A stretch of 64,000 nt of DNA, taken from the NCBI RefSeq assembly GCF_003265325.1, contig NZ_QGNX01000002.1:248001-312000 (forward strand), written 5' to 3'. The notes under the pieces were generated by a model that saw only the letters and a program-made list of their open reading frames with translations, did not search any database and was not told the origin of the DNA. The DNA is from Oceanibium sediminis. Its GTDB lineage: Bacteria; Pseudomonadota; Alphaproteobacteria; Rhodobacterales; Rhodobacteraceae. A program made the translations under genes and the position numbers. Below are positions 9,763-18,202 of the stretch, one piece after another (position 1 is the stretch's first letter; each line of letters opens with the position of its first letter).

Positions 9763-11058
9763 ATGAAGGACATGATCCGTGACGACGGCTTCTTTACCGA
9801 AGCCCTGGAAACCCGTGACGCCGAGATTTTCGGCGCGATCCGGAACGAACTTGGCCGCCAGCGGGACGAGATCGAGCTGATCGCCTCGGAAAACATCGTG
9901 TCCAAGGCGGTGATGGCCGCCCAGGGCTCGGTCATGACGAACAAATACGCCGAAGGTTATCCGGGCCGGCGCTATTACGGCGGCTGCCAGCACGTCGACG
10001 TGGCCGAGAACATCGCGATCGAGCGTCTGTGCAAGCTGTTCGACGCGGGCTACGCCAACGTCCAGGCCAACTCCGGCAGCCAGGCGAACCAGGCCGTGTT
10101 CCTGGCGCTGCTGAAGCCGGGCGACACCTATCTTGCCATGGACCTCGCCTCGGGCGGGCACCTGACCCACGGCGCGCCGCCCAACATGAGCGGCAAGTGG
10201 TTCAACGCGATCCACTACGGCGTGCGCGAGGATACGCTGGACATCGATTACGACCAGATGGAAGCCCTGGCGCTGGAGCACAAGCCGAAGCTGATCCTCG
10301 CCGGTGGGTCCGCCATTCCGCGCATCATCGACATGAAGCGCTTCCGCGCCGTGGCCGACAAGGTGGGCGCCTACCTGATGGCCGACATGGCGCATTTCGC
10401 CGGGCTGATCGCGGGCGGTGTCTATCCCAACCCGATGGCGGACGTGGACGTGCTGACCTCCACCACGCACAAGACCCTGCGCGGCCCGCGCGGCGGCGTG
10501 ATCCTGACCAACCGCGAGGACCTGGCCAAGAAGTTCAACTCCGCCGTCTTCCCCGGCCTTCAGGGCGGCCCGCTGATGCATGTCATCGCTGCAAAGGCCG
10601 TGGCCTTCGGCGAAGCGCTGCGCCCGGAGTTCGCGGACTACCAGAAAGCCGTGGTCAAGAACGCCCAGACCCTTGCCGCGACCCTGGTCGAGGGCGGGCT
10701 GGCGATCACCACCGGCGGCACCGACACCCACCTGATGCTGGTCGACCTGCGCCCGAAGGGCGTGACCGGGGTCGATGCGGAAAAGTCGCTGGGCCGTGCG
10801 CATATCACCTGCAACAAGAACGGCATCCCCTTCGACACCGAGAAGTTCACCATCACCTCGGGCATCCGCCTCGGCGCGCCGGCGGGCACCACCCGCGGCT
10901 TCGGTGAGGCCGAGTTCATCGAGATCGGCAAGCTGATCGTCGAGGTGGTGGACGGCCTGGCCGCCAATGGTGCGGACGGCAACGCCGCCGTCGAAGCCGC
11001 GGTGAAGTCCAAGGTGCAGGCGCTCTGCGACCGCTTCCCGATCTACGACGACCTGTGA
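9763..11058 (+). CDS. glyA: Serine hydroxymethyltransferase
   Basis: PLP enzyme that converts serine and tetrahydrofolate to glycine and 5,10-methylene-THF, the main one-carbon source. It has 431 residues, with conserved [10 protein letters not shown] near 38-47, [15 protein letters not shown] near 61-75 and the PLP lysine in [16 protein letters not shown] (K237). AAGGAAGGGA precedes the ATG at a good distance. The 255-bp gap before it, to nadK on the other strand, must hold its promoter, but no clear elements or riboswitch were seen. Confidence 0.98.
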   Translation: MKDMIRDDGFFTEALETRDAEIFGAIRNELGRQRDEIELIASENIVSKAVMAAQGSVMTNKYAEGYPGRRYYGGCQHVDVAENIAIERLCKLFDAGYANVQANSGSQANQAVFLALLKPGDTYLAMDLASGGHLTHGAPPNMSGKWFNAIHYGVREDTLDIDYDQMEALALEHKPKLILAGGSAIPRIIDMKRFRAVADKVGAYLMADMAHFAGLIAGGVYPNPMADVDVLTSTTHKTLRGPRGGVILTNREDLAKKFNSAVFPGLQGGPLMHVIAAKAVAFGEALRPEFADYQKAVVKNAQTLAATLVEGGLAITTGGTDTHLMLVDLRPKGVTGVDAEKSLGRAHITCNKNGIPFDTEKFTITSGIRLGAPAGTTRGFGEAEFIEIGKLIVEVVDGLAANGADGNAAVEAAVKSKVQALCDRFPIYDDL

Positions 11059-11066
11059 TCTGAAAC

Positions 11067-11091
11067 GGCCGGGCGGCGCGCTCGCCCGGCC
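11067..11091 (+). terminator. Stem-loop after glyA
   Basis: GGCCGGGCG (11067-11075) pairs perfectly with CGCCCGGCC (11083-11091) around a 7-base loop, 8 bp after the glyA stop. A pyrimidine run rather than a T run follows, so it may be a weak terminator or an mRNA-stabilising 3' end before the next small gene. Confidence 0.5.
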
Positions 11092-11112
11092 CCTTCCCCG
11101 GAAAGGCCCCCC

Positions 11113-11388
11113 ATGCGCATCGGATTCGCCCTCGCCCTTATCGGCCTGCCGCTGGCCGCCTGCATGCCGACCGCACAGGGCGGCGGCGCCGTACCAACGG
11201 TCTTCGCCTCGGCCGAGGAAGGCTGCCGGCTGGAAGCGGCGTTTCTGACCGGCGTCTCGCCATCCGCGATCCGCGTGCTGGGCAAGGCGCCGCGCGACGG
11301 CGGCTCGACCCTGGACCTTGATCTCGGGGGTAGACGGGCCACCTGCCTTACGGACCAGGCCGGCGAGGTTCTGACGATCGAGCTCTGA
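11113..11388 (+). CDS. Small predicted lipoprotein
   Basis: A 91-residue protein, MRIGFALALIGLPLAAC, with a typical lipoprotein signal ending in LAAC (Cys17). The remaining 74 residues contain two further cysteines (EEGCRLEAAF and RATCLTDQAG) that could form a disulfide. No family is recognised. It is 54 bp downstream of glyA on the same strand and may be co-transcribed with it. Confidence 0.7.
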   Translation: MRIGFALALIGLPLAACMPTAQGGGAVPTVFASAEEGCRLEAAFLTGVSPSAIRVLGKAPRDGGSTLDLDLGGRRATCLTDQAGEVLTIEL

Positions 11389-11440
11389 ACAGGGTTCGCG
11401 CCGGGGAAACCTGCGCGGAAAGTCATAGTGGGGCTTTGAC

Positions 11441-12406
11441 TTGCTCAAGCCCGGGCCCGCGGTTAGGGTTTTCTTCGCAGTTTTCAACACTTCCTTGGCC
11501 GAGGGTCCATTGCACCAGATCCCGACGTTCGTGCATTTGGAAAAGACCGGCGGCACGTCGCTGATTCACGCTTTGCGTCAGAACTACCCCTTCGGCCATT
11601 GCGACATCATTCCGAGAGACAGGAACGCAAACCTTGTAGACGCGGAAGATATTCGGCGAGCCGCACTGGTGTATCCGAAGCTGCGAAGCTTGGCGGGACA
11701 CTCCATTCGACCGTTCCGGACATTCGGCGACTTCGACGACCGGCTTGCCTACTACACGATCATCCGAAACGGCACCGATCGATATATCTCGGAATACTTT
11801 CATGACAGTCTGCGACGAGGTTTTGATGCGGGCTTCGACGCATGGGCACGCTACGAAGAGCGCTGGAACTACCAGACCCGTAGTCTGGCCGGAAAGGAAG
11901 ACCTCGACGAAGCAAAACGGATACTGACGGACAGATTTGCCGTTGTCGGCGAACTCGGGGATTATCAGGGCTTTGTTCGAGCAGTGCGTACCTTGTTTCG
12001 CAGACGTCGATTCACCGCCAATGTCGAGCACCTAAACCGGGCAGGACTCCCCAAAGGCGCCCTACGCGGCAATCCTGCTTTGCAGGTGGAAACACTATCG
12101 GAAGAACAACGGGACTTGGCCGCGGAACGGAACGCGTTGGACAATGAACTCCACCGTTACGTCCGAGATGAACTGATACCCGCACGAAAGAAAGAGCTGG
12201 CCTCCGCCGAGCAAGCCAGTGCTCCACACAACCACGGAAGCAGTATGTCGAGGCGCATCCGTATGTCGGCAAGCCTGATGATGCGCAACTGCATATACAA
12301 ACCGGCCTGCGGATACGGGCCAGGCGCGTGGCACGCCCTACCCGTGAATGCGGTGAACGTCAGGGACTACAGGTTGCAGATCGGGCGCGAATTGCCGAAG
12401 GACTAG
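11441..12406 (+). CDS. Sulfotransferase-family protein
   Basis: The stretch PTFVHLEKTGGTSLIHALR has the 5'-phosphosulfate-binding loop (KTGGTS) found at the N-terminus of PAPS-dependent sulfotransferases. A second block, YTIIRNGTDRYISEYFHD, fits the 3'-phosphate-binding region (R and S). This suggests sulfation of a carbohydrate or other surface molecule, but the acceptor is unknown. The start is uncertain: TTG at 11441 gives 321 residues, while TTG at 11510, with GAGGG just before it, would place the P-loop close to the N-terminus. Its GC is lower than that of its neighbours, and it overlaps the flippase-like gene tail to tail by 4 bp. Confidence 0.7.
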   Translation: MLKPGPAVRVFFAVFNTSLAEGPLHQIPTFVHLEKTGGTSLIHALRQNYPFGHCDIIPRDRNANLVDAEDIRRAALVYPKLRSLAGHSIRPFRTFGDFDDRLAYYTIIRNGTDRYISEYFHDSLRRGFDAGFDAWARYEERWNYQTRSLAGKEDLDEAKRILTDRFAVVGELGDYQGFVRAVRTLFRRRRFTANVEHLNRAGLPKGALRGNPALQVETLSEEQRDLAAERNALDNELHRYVRDELIPARKKELASAEQASAPHNHGSSMSRRIRMSASLMMRNCIYKPACGYGPGAWHALPVNAVNVRDYRLQIGRELPKD

Positions 12407-13572
12407 CGAAGCGAACGCCGACTGGCCCTTGCCGCGAAAAACAGGGCTATCCCGAGATAAAGCGCAGCACTCAACAAATACAAAACGTACACCCCAAGCA
12501 GCGATACATCATGGGACAAGGACGCCAGTGTGATCGCAACCGCCATGATAATCGGCTTGATCATCGCAATGTGCCCATACCCACCGCCGGGTGTGGAATA
12601 GACAGCCAGATGGCCAAGGCGGTCGAGCACGATTGCCGCCATCAGGATCAGGGGCCAGATCACGGGACCTTCGAAGAACGGAAAGACCGCCGCGTTTACC
12701 GGCCGCCACGCGACATAGGTGAATGCCGCGTAAACAGCGCTGAGCACTACGAATACCGCCGCCTGCCGGCCCCAGCGGCGCAGGTCGAAAGACGTCGAAT
12801 CGCTGGCGAATATCTTGCGCGCGTCTGCCCGGTACAGGGTTGCGAAAATCATCGACAGCGGTGACAGCGCCCAGGTCATGCAAACGCCGGTGACCACGAT
12901 CAGAGCGTCGCTTCCGATCTGGGCGAAGACGACCCGGTCCCACTGGAACGAAATGCCCGAAACGAAGGCAAATCCCATGAGCGCGAGGATCTCTCCCCCG
13001 CTTATCAGCCGGTCATTGGCCCGGCCCGCGGACGCGGCCTCCGTCCGGCGGGCTAACGCCAGCGGGACGGCCAGGAACGCCGCCGCCGCAAGGAAGAAGG
13101 CCCCCGCCGGGCCGAAGTCAAGCGCGACCGCGCAGACGATCACTTTCGCCGCGCCCGCGAGGATCGGCAGATGCGCCCCGCGAAGCCCTCCGCCACGGAA
13201 TTGCGCGGCGGCCAGAAGTGCTGAGGCATGATAGGTCAAGGGAATGGATCCGGCGTAAAGGACGGCCTCCAAAGCGCCGAATCGGCCGTTCCCGAAGACG
13301 AAAAGTGCTGCCAGGGCGAGCAGCACGACCAGCACGTCGATGCCGAAGGACAGGCGACCAAGGGACAATGCCCTGTAGGTGGACAGAATGCGGACCTGTC
13401 CCAGCAGGCTTGTCAGCGGGAAGAACACGGCCTGGAAAAGGAAGAAGCCGACCCGTTCATCCGGCAGGGCAAAACGGGTGATCAGGGCGATCACCGCCAA
13501 TGACGCCGCGAAACCGGACCCGACATATATGGCAGAGATCACGATTCTCTTCACTGCTCTGCCCTTGTGCAT
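12403..13572 (-). CDS. Multi-spanning membrane protein, possibly a polysaccharide flippase (Wzx-like)
   Basis: This 389-residue protein is almost entirely hydrophobic, with about ten to twelve membrane segments, for example IVISAIYVGSGFAASLAVIA and VGFFLFQAVFFPLTSLLG at the start. Its size and layout resemble Wzx or MATE-type oligosaccharide flippases, but no diagnostic motif is visible, so the call is tentative. It converges on the sulfotransferase-like gene, and both may serve one surface glycan. A GTG seven codons downstream (VKRIVISAI) is an alternative start. Confidence 0.55.
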   Translation of the reverse strand: MHKGRAVKRIVISAIYVGSGFAASLAVIALITRFALPDERVGFFLFQAVFFPLTSLLGQVRILSTYRALSLGRLSFGIDVLVVLLALAALFVFGNGRFGALEAVLYAGSIPLTYHASALLAAAQFRGGGLRGAHLPILAGAAKVIVCAVALDFGPAGAFFLAAAAFLAVPLALARRTEAASAGRANDRLISGGEILALMGFAFVSGISFQWDRVVFAQIGSDALIVVTGVCMTWALSPLSMIFATLYRADARKIFASDSTSFDLRRWGRQAAVFVVLSAVYAAFTYVAWRPVNAAVFPFFEGPVIWPLILMAAIVLDRLGHLAVYSTPGGGYGHIAMIKPIIMAVAITLASLSHDVSLLGVYVLYLLSAALYLGIALFFAARASRRSLR

Positions 13573-13904
13573 CCAAAGCTAAACATGCGGGCCAGCTATC
13601 AGGGCCGGTCCGTCTGGCGCTAGCCGATACGCCAGTTGCCCAAGCGCATAAGCCCCCTAACGGTTACCCTATTCATATTTGGTATCAAGGCGATATCTTC
13701 GGCGCTGCCGCGAAACGCGCTGCCCGCCAGTCCGGCCGTCGCTTTCGCCGCACGCCGACAGCGGCGTTTCGACCTGCGGCTTGCTCCCGGGACACCCGGG
13801 GGTCGGCCCCCCACTGCCGAAGCCGGGCGGGCGGCTGTATCCATGGCGACGGTCCGCGCCCGTCCCTGCCTGCGTCGCGGCGGGAAGGGGCGCGGGCACT
13901 GATC
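13573..13904 (+). other. Intergenic stretch without a supported gene
   Basis: These 332 bp lie upstream of the flippase-like gene and downstream of the small membrane protein. Open frames exist on both strands, but their translations are proline-, arginine- and alanine-rich with no motif or ribosome site. The end nearest the flippase gene (13640-13690) is AT-richer and probably holds its promoter. Confidence 0.5.
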
Positions 13905-14117
13905 TTACTGCGTCTGGAAGTGGCTGCGCATCACGTTGCCGTGCCAATCCTCGAGCAGGGGCGCGGATGCGGCCCCGTCACCGGCGGGTGCAAGGTACAC
14001 GTCGGACAGCAGGATTCCGGCAAGGAACGTCAGCGCAACGGCGGCGATCACGCGCAGCGCGCCGTGGTCCGGGTTGCGGGAAAGTGGGCTTGATGAGGTC
14101 GGGCTTGCAGTTGTCAT
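13905..14117 (-). CDS. Small single-pass membrane protein
   Basis: A 70-residue protein starting MTTASPTSSSPLSRNPDHG at 14117, preceded by GGAGAAGAG at good spacing. An in-frame ATG further upstream lacks such a site. One membrane segment (RVIAAVALTFLAGILLSDVYLA) is followed by a short tail (LLEDWHGNVMRSHFQ), probably periplasmic. Function is unknown. It appears to be a single gene, with AT-rich promoter-like DNA upstream at 14169-14230. Confidence 0.7.
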   Translation of the reverse strand: MTTASPTSSSPLSRNPDHGALRVIAAVALTFLAGILLSDVYLAPAGDGAASAPLLEDWHGNVMRSHFQTQ

Positions 14118-14230
14118 GTCTCTTCTCCAATGGGCAAGCGAGGTTTGTTCGGCCCGCTTATCGCCCATATCGGAGCATGATGAAAGTGAATGATTGAACT
14201 ATTTCACATTCCATATGGTGATGATTTTAT

Positions 14231-15112
14231 CTAACGCCCGATCAGGTTGAGCTGCCGCCCCACCCAGCTTCTGCGCGCGCTCGGGATCAGGACGGAATAG
14301 TCCCCTGCCCCAACGGCCGCGCGCATCGTGGCGCGGTAGAGTTCCTGCGTGGCAAGCTCGCTGTCCTTCGACAGCGCCGCCCCGTCAAGCACTCGACCGG
14401 ACCTGACGCGGAAGGTGTGGTTGTGCTTGTTGATGACCTCGTGGAACAGGGTCACGTCGCGCAACGTCTCGTGCAGGGCGTCGAACAGGTAGAACAGCAC
14501 CGAGTTCCGCGCGGTGATGTGCAGCGGAACCACGGGCAGCTTGAACTTGCGCGCCAGCATCGCGGCGGAGGGCATCCAGGGACGCTCATACAGCTTCAGC
14601 CCGCGCCGCTTGGCCAGCCGACCAGAGGGGAACAACACCGCCAGCCGCCCCTCACGTATCGCGTTGCTCGCGTAGGTCAGCGTTTCGCGGTTCGACCCGT
14701 GGCTGCGCTTTTCCCGCCGCCATTCAACGGGCGCGACCATGCTTGCCATCTGGGGCATCACGCGCACCGCGTCGCGGTTGGCGAAGAAGAACAGGTCGGG
14801 GCGCTTCTGGCGCAGGACAGACCACACAACGATCCCGTCCGCGATTCCCGTGGGATGGTTGCAGACCACCATGGCGGGCCCGGAGTCGGGCAGCGCGTCC
14901 AGCCCGTCGACATCGGTGTTCCCGGCGATCCTGCTGGCCAGCGCATCCATCATCTGCGGCGCAGGCAGATGCTCGATCTCTTCGGCGATGCGGATGCATT
15001 CGTCGTATCCGAGCATCAGGTGCAGCAACCCGCGCACCGCGCGGATATGCGGCCCCGGGGCGTACAGCCAGGGCGCCCGTTCTTCGATGAGTGGATCGAC
15101 CCGGTCACGCAT
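14231..15112 (-). CDS. PlsC-like acyltransferase
   Basis: A 293-residue protein of the lysophospholipid acyltransferase superfamily. The block AMVVCNHPTGIADGIVVWSVL near residues 89-108 holds the catalytic His-Asp motif, here spaced as H-x5-D rather than the usual H-x4-D. Downstream AVLFPSGRLAKRRGLKLYERPW near 160 matches the second acyltransferase motif (FPxGxxS-like), and KLPVVPLHI is the proline motif. It probably acylates a membrane lipid precursor; the exact acceptor is unknown. Confidence 0.75.
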   Translation of the reverse strand: MRDRVDPLIEERAPWLYAPGPHIRAVRGLLHLMLGYDECIRIAEEIEHLPAPQMMDALASRIAGNTDVDGLDALPDSGPAMVVCNHPTGIADGIVVWSVLRQKRPDLFFFANRDAVRVMPQMASMVAPVEWRREKRSHGSNRETLTYASNAIREGRLAVLFPSGRLAKRRGLKLYERPWMPSAAMLARKFKLPVVPLHITARNSVLFYLFDALHETLRDVTLFHEVINKHNHTFRVRSGRVLDGAALSKDSELATQELYRATMRAAVGAGDYSVLIPSARRSWVGRQLNLIGR

Positions 15113-15233
15113 GATCGCTACCTAACCCCAGCCTTCGTATGTTTCATGACACTCCCCCGGGAAGCGCCCCGAAAGCGTCGTCAAACGTCTTATTTTAGCA
15201 AAAACCGGCCCTCCGGCAAAGCGTCAGCGCCGC

Positions 15234-15893
15234 TCACGCTTCCGGGACGGCGTAAAAAGGCCGGGTGAGGATCACCGGCTCCCCCGGCCCCGGCAGGGAT
15301 TTTCGCCATGCGTCGCGGTCTTGCAGCCTGTAAAAATAACGCTCGACATTGGGATAAGGTTCCAGCGGGACGAAATGCCCCGCAAGGTAGAGGCTGTAGC
15401 CGATCCCCGTGTCCACGGCCGAGAATCCGCCGGGCAACAGGTAGTCGTGCCCGTCCAACCCCGCCTCCAGCACGTCGAGCGTCTTGGACAGGCGCTTCGC
15501 CTCAAGCTTCATGATGATCTGCGGGCGCGCCTCGGGCGGCTGGATGACAACGTGCGCCTGGGTCAGGGCCGCGAGGTGCTGGCCCATCGTCTCGGCGAAA
15601 TGCAGCCAGTTCAGCCAGGCGGCACGCTCTGGATGGCCGGGCACGCGCCACAGCGTACCGGGGTCGTACTGCTCGCAGAGGTATTCGCAGATCGCCCCGC
15701 TTTCGAACAGCCGCACCGGCCCGTCGATCAGGGCGGGCACCCGGCCAAGCGGGTGAACCGCCAGGTAGGCGGGATCGCGCAGCGCGGGGCCGAGGGTGTG
15801 GGTGACAACCTCGAACTCAAGGCCGAGTTCGTGCAGCAGCCACAGCGAGCGCATGGAGCGCGCCTGCGGGGCGTGGTGCAGAACGAGGCTCAC
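15234..15893 (-). CDS. Glutathione S-transferase family protein
   Basis: A 219-residue protein with an N-terminal thioredoxin-like fold: SLVLHHAPQARSMRSLWLLHELGLEFE, then RVPALIDGPVRLFESGAICEYL, which carries the cis-proline and the glutathione-binding E-S pair. A helical C-terminal domain (GGFSAVDTGIGYSLYLAG) follows. It overlaps the end of the TetR gene by 4 bp (ATGA), so the regulator and the enzyme form one operon. The substrate is unknown. Confidence 0.9.
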   Translation of the reverse strand: MSLVLHHAPQARSMRSLWLLHELGLEFEVVTHTLGPALRDPAYLAVHPLGRVPALIDGPVRLFESGAICEYLCEQYDPGTLWRVPGHPERAAWLNWLHFAETMGQHLAALTQAHVVIQPPEARPQIIMKLEAKRLSKTLDVLEAGLDGHDYLLPGGFSAVDTGIGYSLYLAGHFVPLEPYPNVERYFYRLQDRDAWRKSLPGPGEPVILTRPFYAVPEA

Positions 15894-16489
15894 CCGAGCG
15901 CCGCGCCCAGCGAACCGAGGGCGAGTTCGATGTAGATCTGCTCGATCCGCTCGGTCGAGAGGCGTCCGTCGGCCCGGTACCAGGTGCCGATGCCGGTCAG
16001 CATCGCGATCAGCGCCAGGGTCGCGATGCGCGGATCGGTGACGCGGAACACGCCTTTTTCGGCGCCGTCGACCAGGATTTCCTCGACCACGTTTTCATAG
16101 AGCCGGCGCAGGCGTTCGACCCGCGCGAAATTCTCGGGCGAGAGGTTGCGCAGTTCCATGTAGGCGATGAACACCTCGTCGACGCGGGCCAGGTGATAAC
16201 GGATGTGAAACCGCACGAAGCCCTGCAGCCGCGCGACGGGGTCCGAATCGTCGCTGCGCGCCGCGTCCCAGGCGCTCAGCAGGTGCTCGAGGTGGTCGAT
16301 CATCATGTCCGCAAGCAGGGACTGCTTGTCCGGCGTGTAGAGATAGAGCGCACCGGCCTGCACCCCCACCTCATGGGCGATCTGGCGCATGGAAACGGCG
16401 GCAAAGCCCTTGGCAGCGAACAGACGGGTGGCGGCCGCGCGAATGTCGCGCGCCGTCGCCTCTCCGTTTGATCCGCTGCGCCTGGCCAT
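15890..16489 (-). CDS. TetR-family transcriptional regulator
   Basis: A 199-residue protein with an N-terminal helix-turn-helix (RLFAAKGFAAVSMRQIAHEVGVQAGALYLYTPDKQSLLADMM, residues 22-64) and a variable ligand-binding C-terminus. A 6-bp-arm palindrome lies 13-28 bp upstream of its ATG, which suggests autorepression and control of the overlapping GST gene. The inducer cannot be read from the sequence. Confidence 0.93.
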   Translation of the reverse strand: MARRSGSNGEATARDIRAAATRLFAAKGFAAVSMRQIAHEVGVQAGALYLYTPDKQSLLADMMIDHLEHLLSAWDAARSDDSDPVARLQGFVRFHIRYHLARVDEVFIAYMELRNLSPENFARVERLRRLYENVVEEILVDGAEKGVFRVTDPRIATLALIAMLTGIGTWYRADGRLSTERIEQIYIELALGSLGAALG

Positions 16490-16501
16490 GGCGGGACGTT
16501 A

Positions 16502-16517
16502 CTGAACGCTTGTTCAG
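16502..16517. promoter_or_regulatory. Palindromic operator upstream of the TetR gene
   Basis: CTGAAC-GCTT-GTTCAG is a perfect inverted repeat with 6-bp arms and a 4-bp spacer, 13 bp upstream of the tetR start codon. Its position and symmetry fit a binding site for the TetR dimer overlapping the tetR-GST promoter. Confidence 0.7.
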
Positions 16518-16563
16518 GTTTCAATGCGCCATTGAACGCGAAGCCGGGATTCAGGACGCAATG

Positions 16564-17577
16564 TCAGCCCCCGGCGCCGGGCCCCAGCGGAAACCCGGCA
16601 TCGCCCAGCCGCGAGGCAAGGCGCGCGGGAAAGTCCGGCGCTTTCGGCTCAAGGCATTGCCGCTCAAGGAACCAGGCGAGGAAGCGCGCATGATCGAATG
16701 CGCGGGCCTCCACCTCGGCCATCGCGGCGGGCATCTGGCGGGCATCGGTGATCGTGACGGCGTTCTGCGCGAAGTCGGTGATCCCGGCAAGGATCGCGGG
16801 CTTCTGGTGGATGAACCCCTCGAATGCGGCGGCGGAGGATTGGCTGACCGTGAAGGCGCAGCTTTCCAGCAGGTCGTGCACGCTGACGTCCACCACCTCG
16901 ACCCCGGCATCGGGCGCATGAAACGCCCGGATCGCGGCGGCAAGGTCCGGGCGCTGGCGCGGATGCAGCTTGATGTAGACCGGGCACGCGCCGGCGTTCG
17001 CGCCGAGCACCGCCTCGATCAGGGGGATCATGTCGATATGGAACTGCCCCTCGGTCGCGGTGATCGGCTGCTGGGCGAAGATCGCGATCCCGCCGGGTTT
17101 CAGGGCCCGACCGCCCCGCGCGGGCTGGTCGTATTTCGACCGGTTCGCCGCCACCGTCGCCCCGTGGAGCCGCCCCAGCAGCGCAAGCGCCCCGGCGGGG
17201 TCGATCGTGTCGGGATCGAACGCCGCCGCCGCGATGGACGAGTGATGCCGCGCGCCGCGCGGATCGCAGTACCAGTAGCCGTGCAGGTAGGTCGGACAGG
17301 CATGCAGGATGCGCGGACCGGCAAGCGGCTTGCCGCCGTAAAAGACATGCAGGTGCCGCCCGCCCTTCGCCGCGTCCGCGCGGCTGCGCGGCGTGGCGTG
17401 AACCACATGAATCGGGATGTCGCTGGCCCGTGCCAGCTCGGCCAGCGTGTTGAAGAAGTCGAACGCCCCCGACGCGATCCGCGCCGCCGCGTCGCGGCGC
17501 GCATGGACGAAGATCCGCCGCCCCGGCATGCGCCGCAGGCGGGGGCCGAACAGGCCACGTTGTTTCAAAATCTCCAA
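16564..17577 (-). CDS. Capsule polysaccharide biosynthesis (KpsC/KpsS-like) protein
   Basis: A 337-residue soluble protein. The C-terminal half holds VYIKLHPRQRPDLA near 217-230, then HDLLESCAFTVSQSSAAAFEGFIHQKPAIL, the pattern of capsule-type sugar transferases of the KpsC/KpsS family (lysine-histidine-proline block, then S-S-x-x-x-E and a K-P block). The acceptor and sugar are unknown, and no kps export genes are near. The TTG start at 17577 is doubtful; ATG at 17529 (MPGRRIFVHARRD) is an alternative. Confidence 0.55.
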   Translation of the reverse strand: MEILKQRGLFGPRLRRMPGRRIFVHARRDAAARIASGAFDFFNTLAELARASDIPIHVVHATPRSRADAAKGGRHLHVFYGGKPLAGPRILHACPTYLHGYWYCDPRGARHHSSIAAAAFDPDTIDPAGALALLGRLHGATVAANRSKYDQPARGGRALKPGGIAIFAQQPITATEGQFHIDMIPLIEAVLGANAGACPVYIKLHPRQRPDLAAAIRAFHAPDAGVEVVDVSVHDLLESCAFTVSQSSAAAFEGFIHQKPAILAGITDFAQNAVTITDARQMPAAMAEVEARAFDHARFLAWFLERQCLEPKAPDFPARLASRLGDAGFPLGPGAGG

Positions 17578-17729
17578 GGGGCGCCCTATCGGTCAGACTT
17601 CGCTCATCGCCCCCTGCCTTAGCGGCTAAGGTCGCGTCCTGTCACGTAAATGTGTCATCGCTGTGCGTGGAATTGACGTATCCAGCCGACAGGCTAGGTG
17701 CCAACACGGGCTTGAAGAAGGAGATGGGA

Positions 17730-18191
17730 ATGAGACTTTCGACACTTGGCGGCGCGGTCATGACACTGGCTGTCCTGGGAACAACCGTGGGGATGGCCAT
17801 GGCCGGCGGGCACACACCGGTCGAGCAACGCGAGGCCAAGATGAAGGCTGTCGGCGAGAATACGGGAATTGTCGGAAACATGCTGCGCGGCAAGACAGAT
17901 TTCGACGCGGAGGCGGCTAATGCCGCGCTTGTCGCGATGCGCGAGGCCGCCGGAGGTTTCAACGAGCTGTTCCCTGAAGGAACGGAAGGCGCGGGCAGCA
18001 ACGAGTTCGCCGCCGGACCGAAGATCTGGAGTGATCGCGCCGGCTTCGATGCCGAGTATGCCAAGTTCATCGGCGCGATCGACGCGGCGGTTGCCGCCGA
18101 ACCGCAGGACATGGCCGCGCTCGGCGCTGCCTTCGGCCCGATCGGGCAGGAGTGCAAGGCCTGCCATGAGACCTACAGGATGAAGAAGTAG
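17730..18191 (+). CDS. Cytochrome c' (class II c-type cytochrome)
   Basis: A periplasmic protein of 153 residues with a signal peptide (MRLSTLGGAVMTLAVLGTTVGMAMA) and a single heme-binding CKACH at residues 142-146, close to the C-terminus as in class II cytochromes (four-helix bundle). Family members bind NO and are linked with nitrosative stress or with electron transfer. ATG at 17730 was chosen because GAAGAAGGAG ends 6 bp before it. A diheme cytochrome follows 11 bp downstream. Confidence 0.92.
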   Translation: MRLSTLGGAVMTLAVLGTTVGMAMAGGHTPVEQREAKMKAVGENTGIVGNMLRGKTDFDAEAANAALVAMREAAGGFNELFPEGTEGAGSNEFAAGPKIWSDRAGFDAEYAKFIGAIDAAVAAEPQDMAALGAAFGPIGQECKACHETYRMKK

Positions 18192-18202
18192 GCACTTTCG
18201 CG

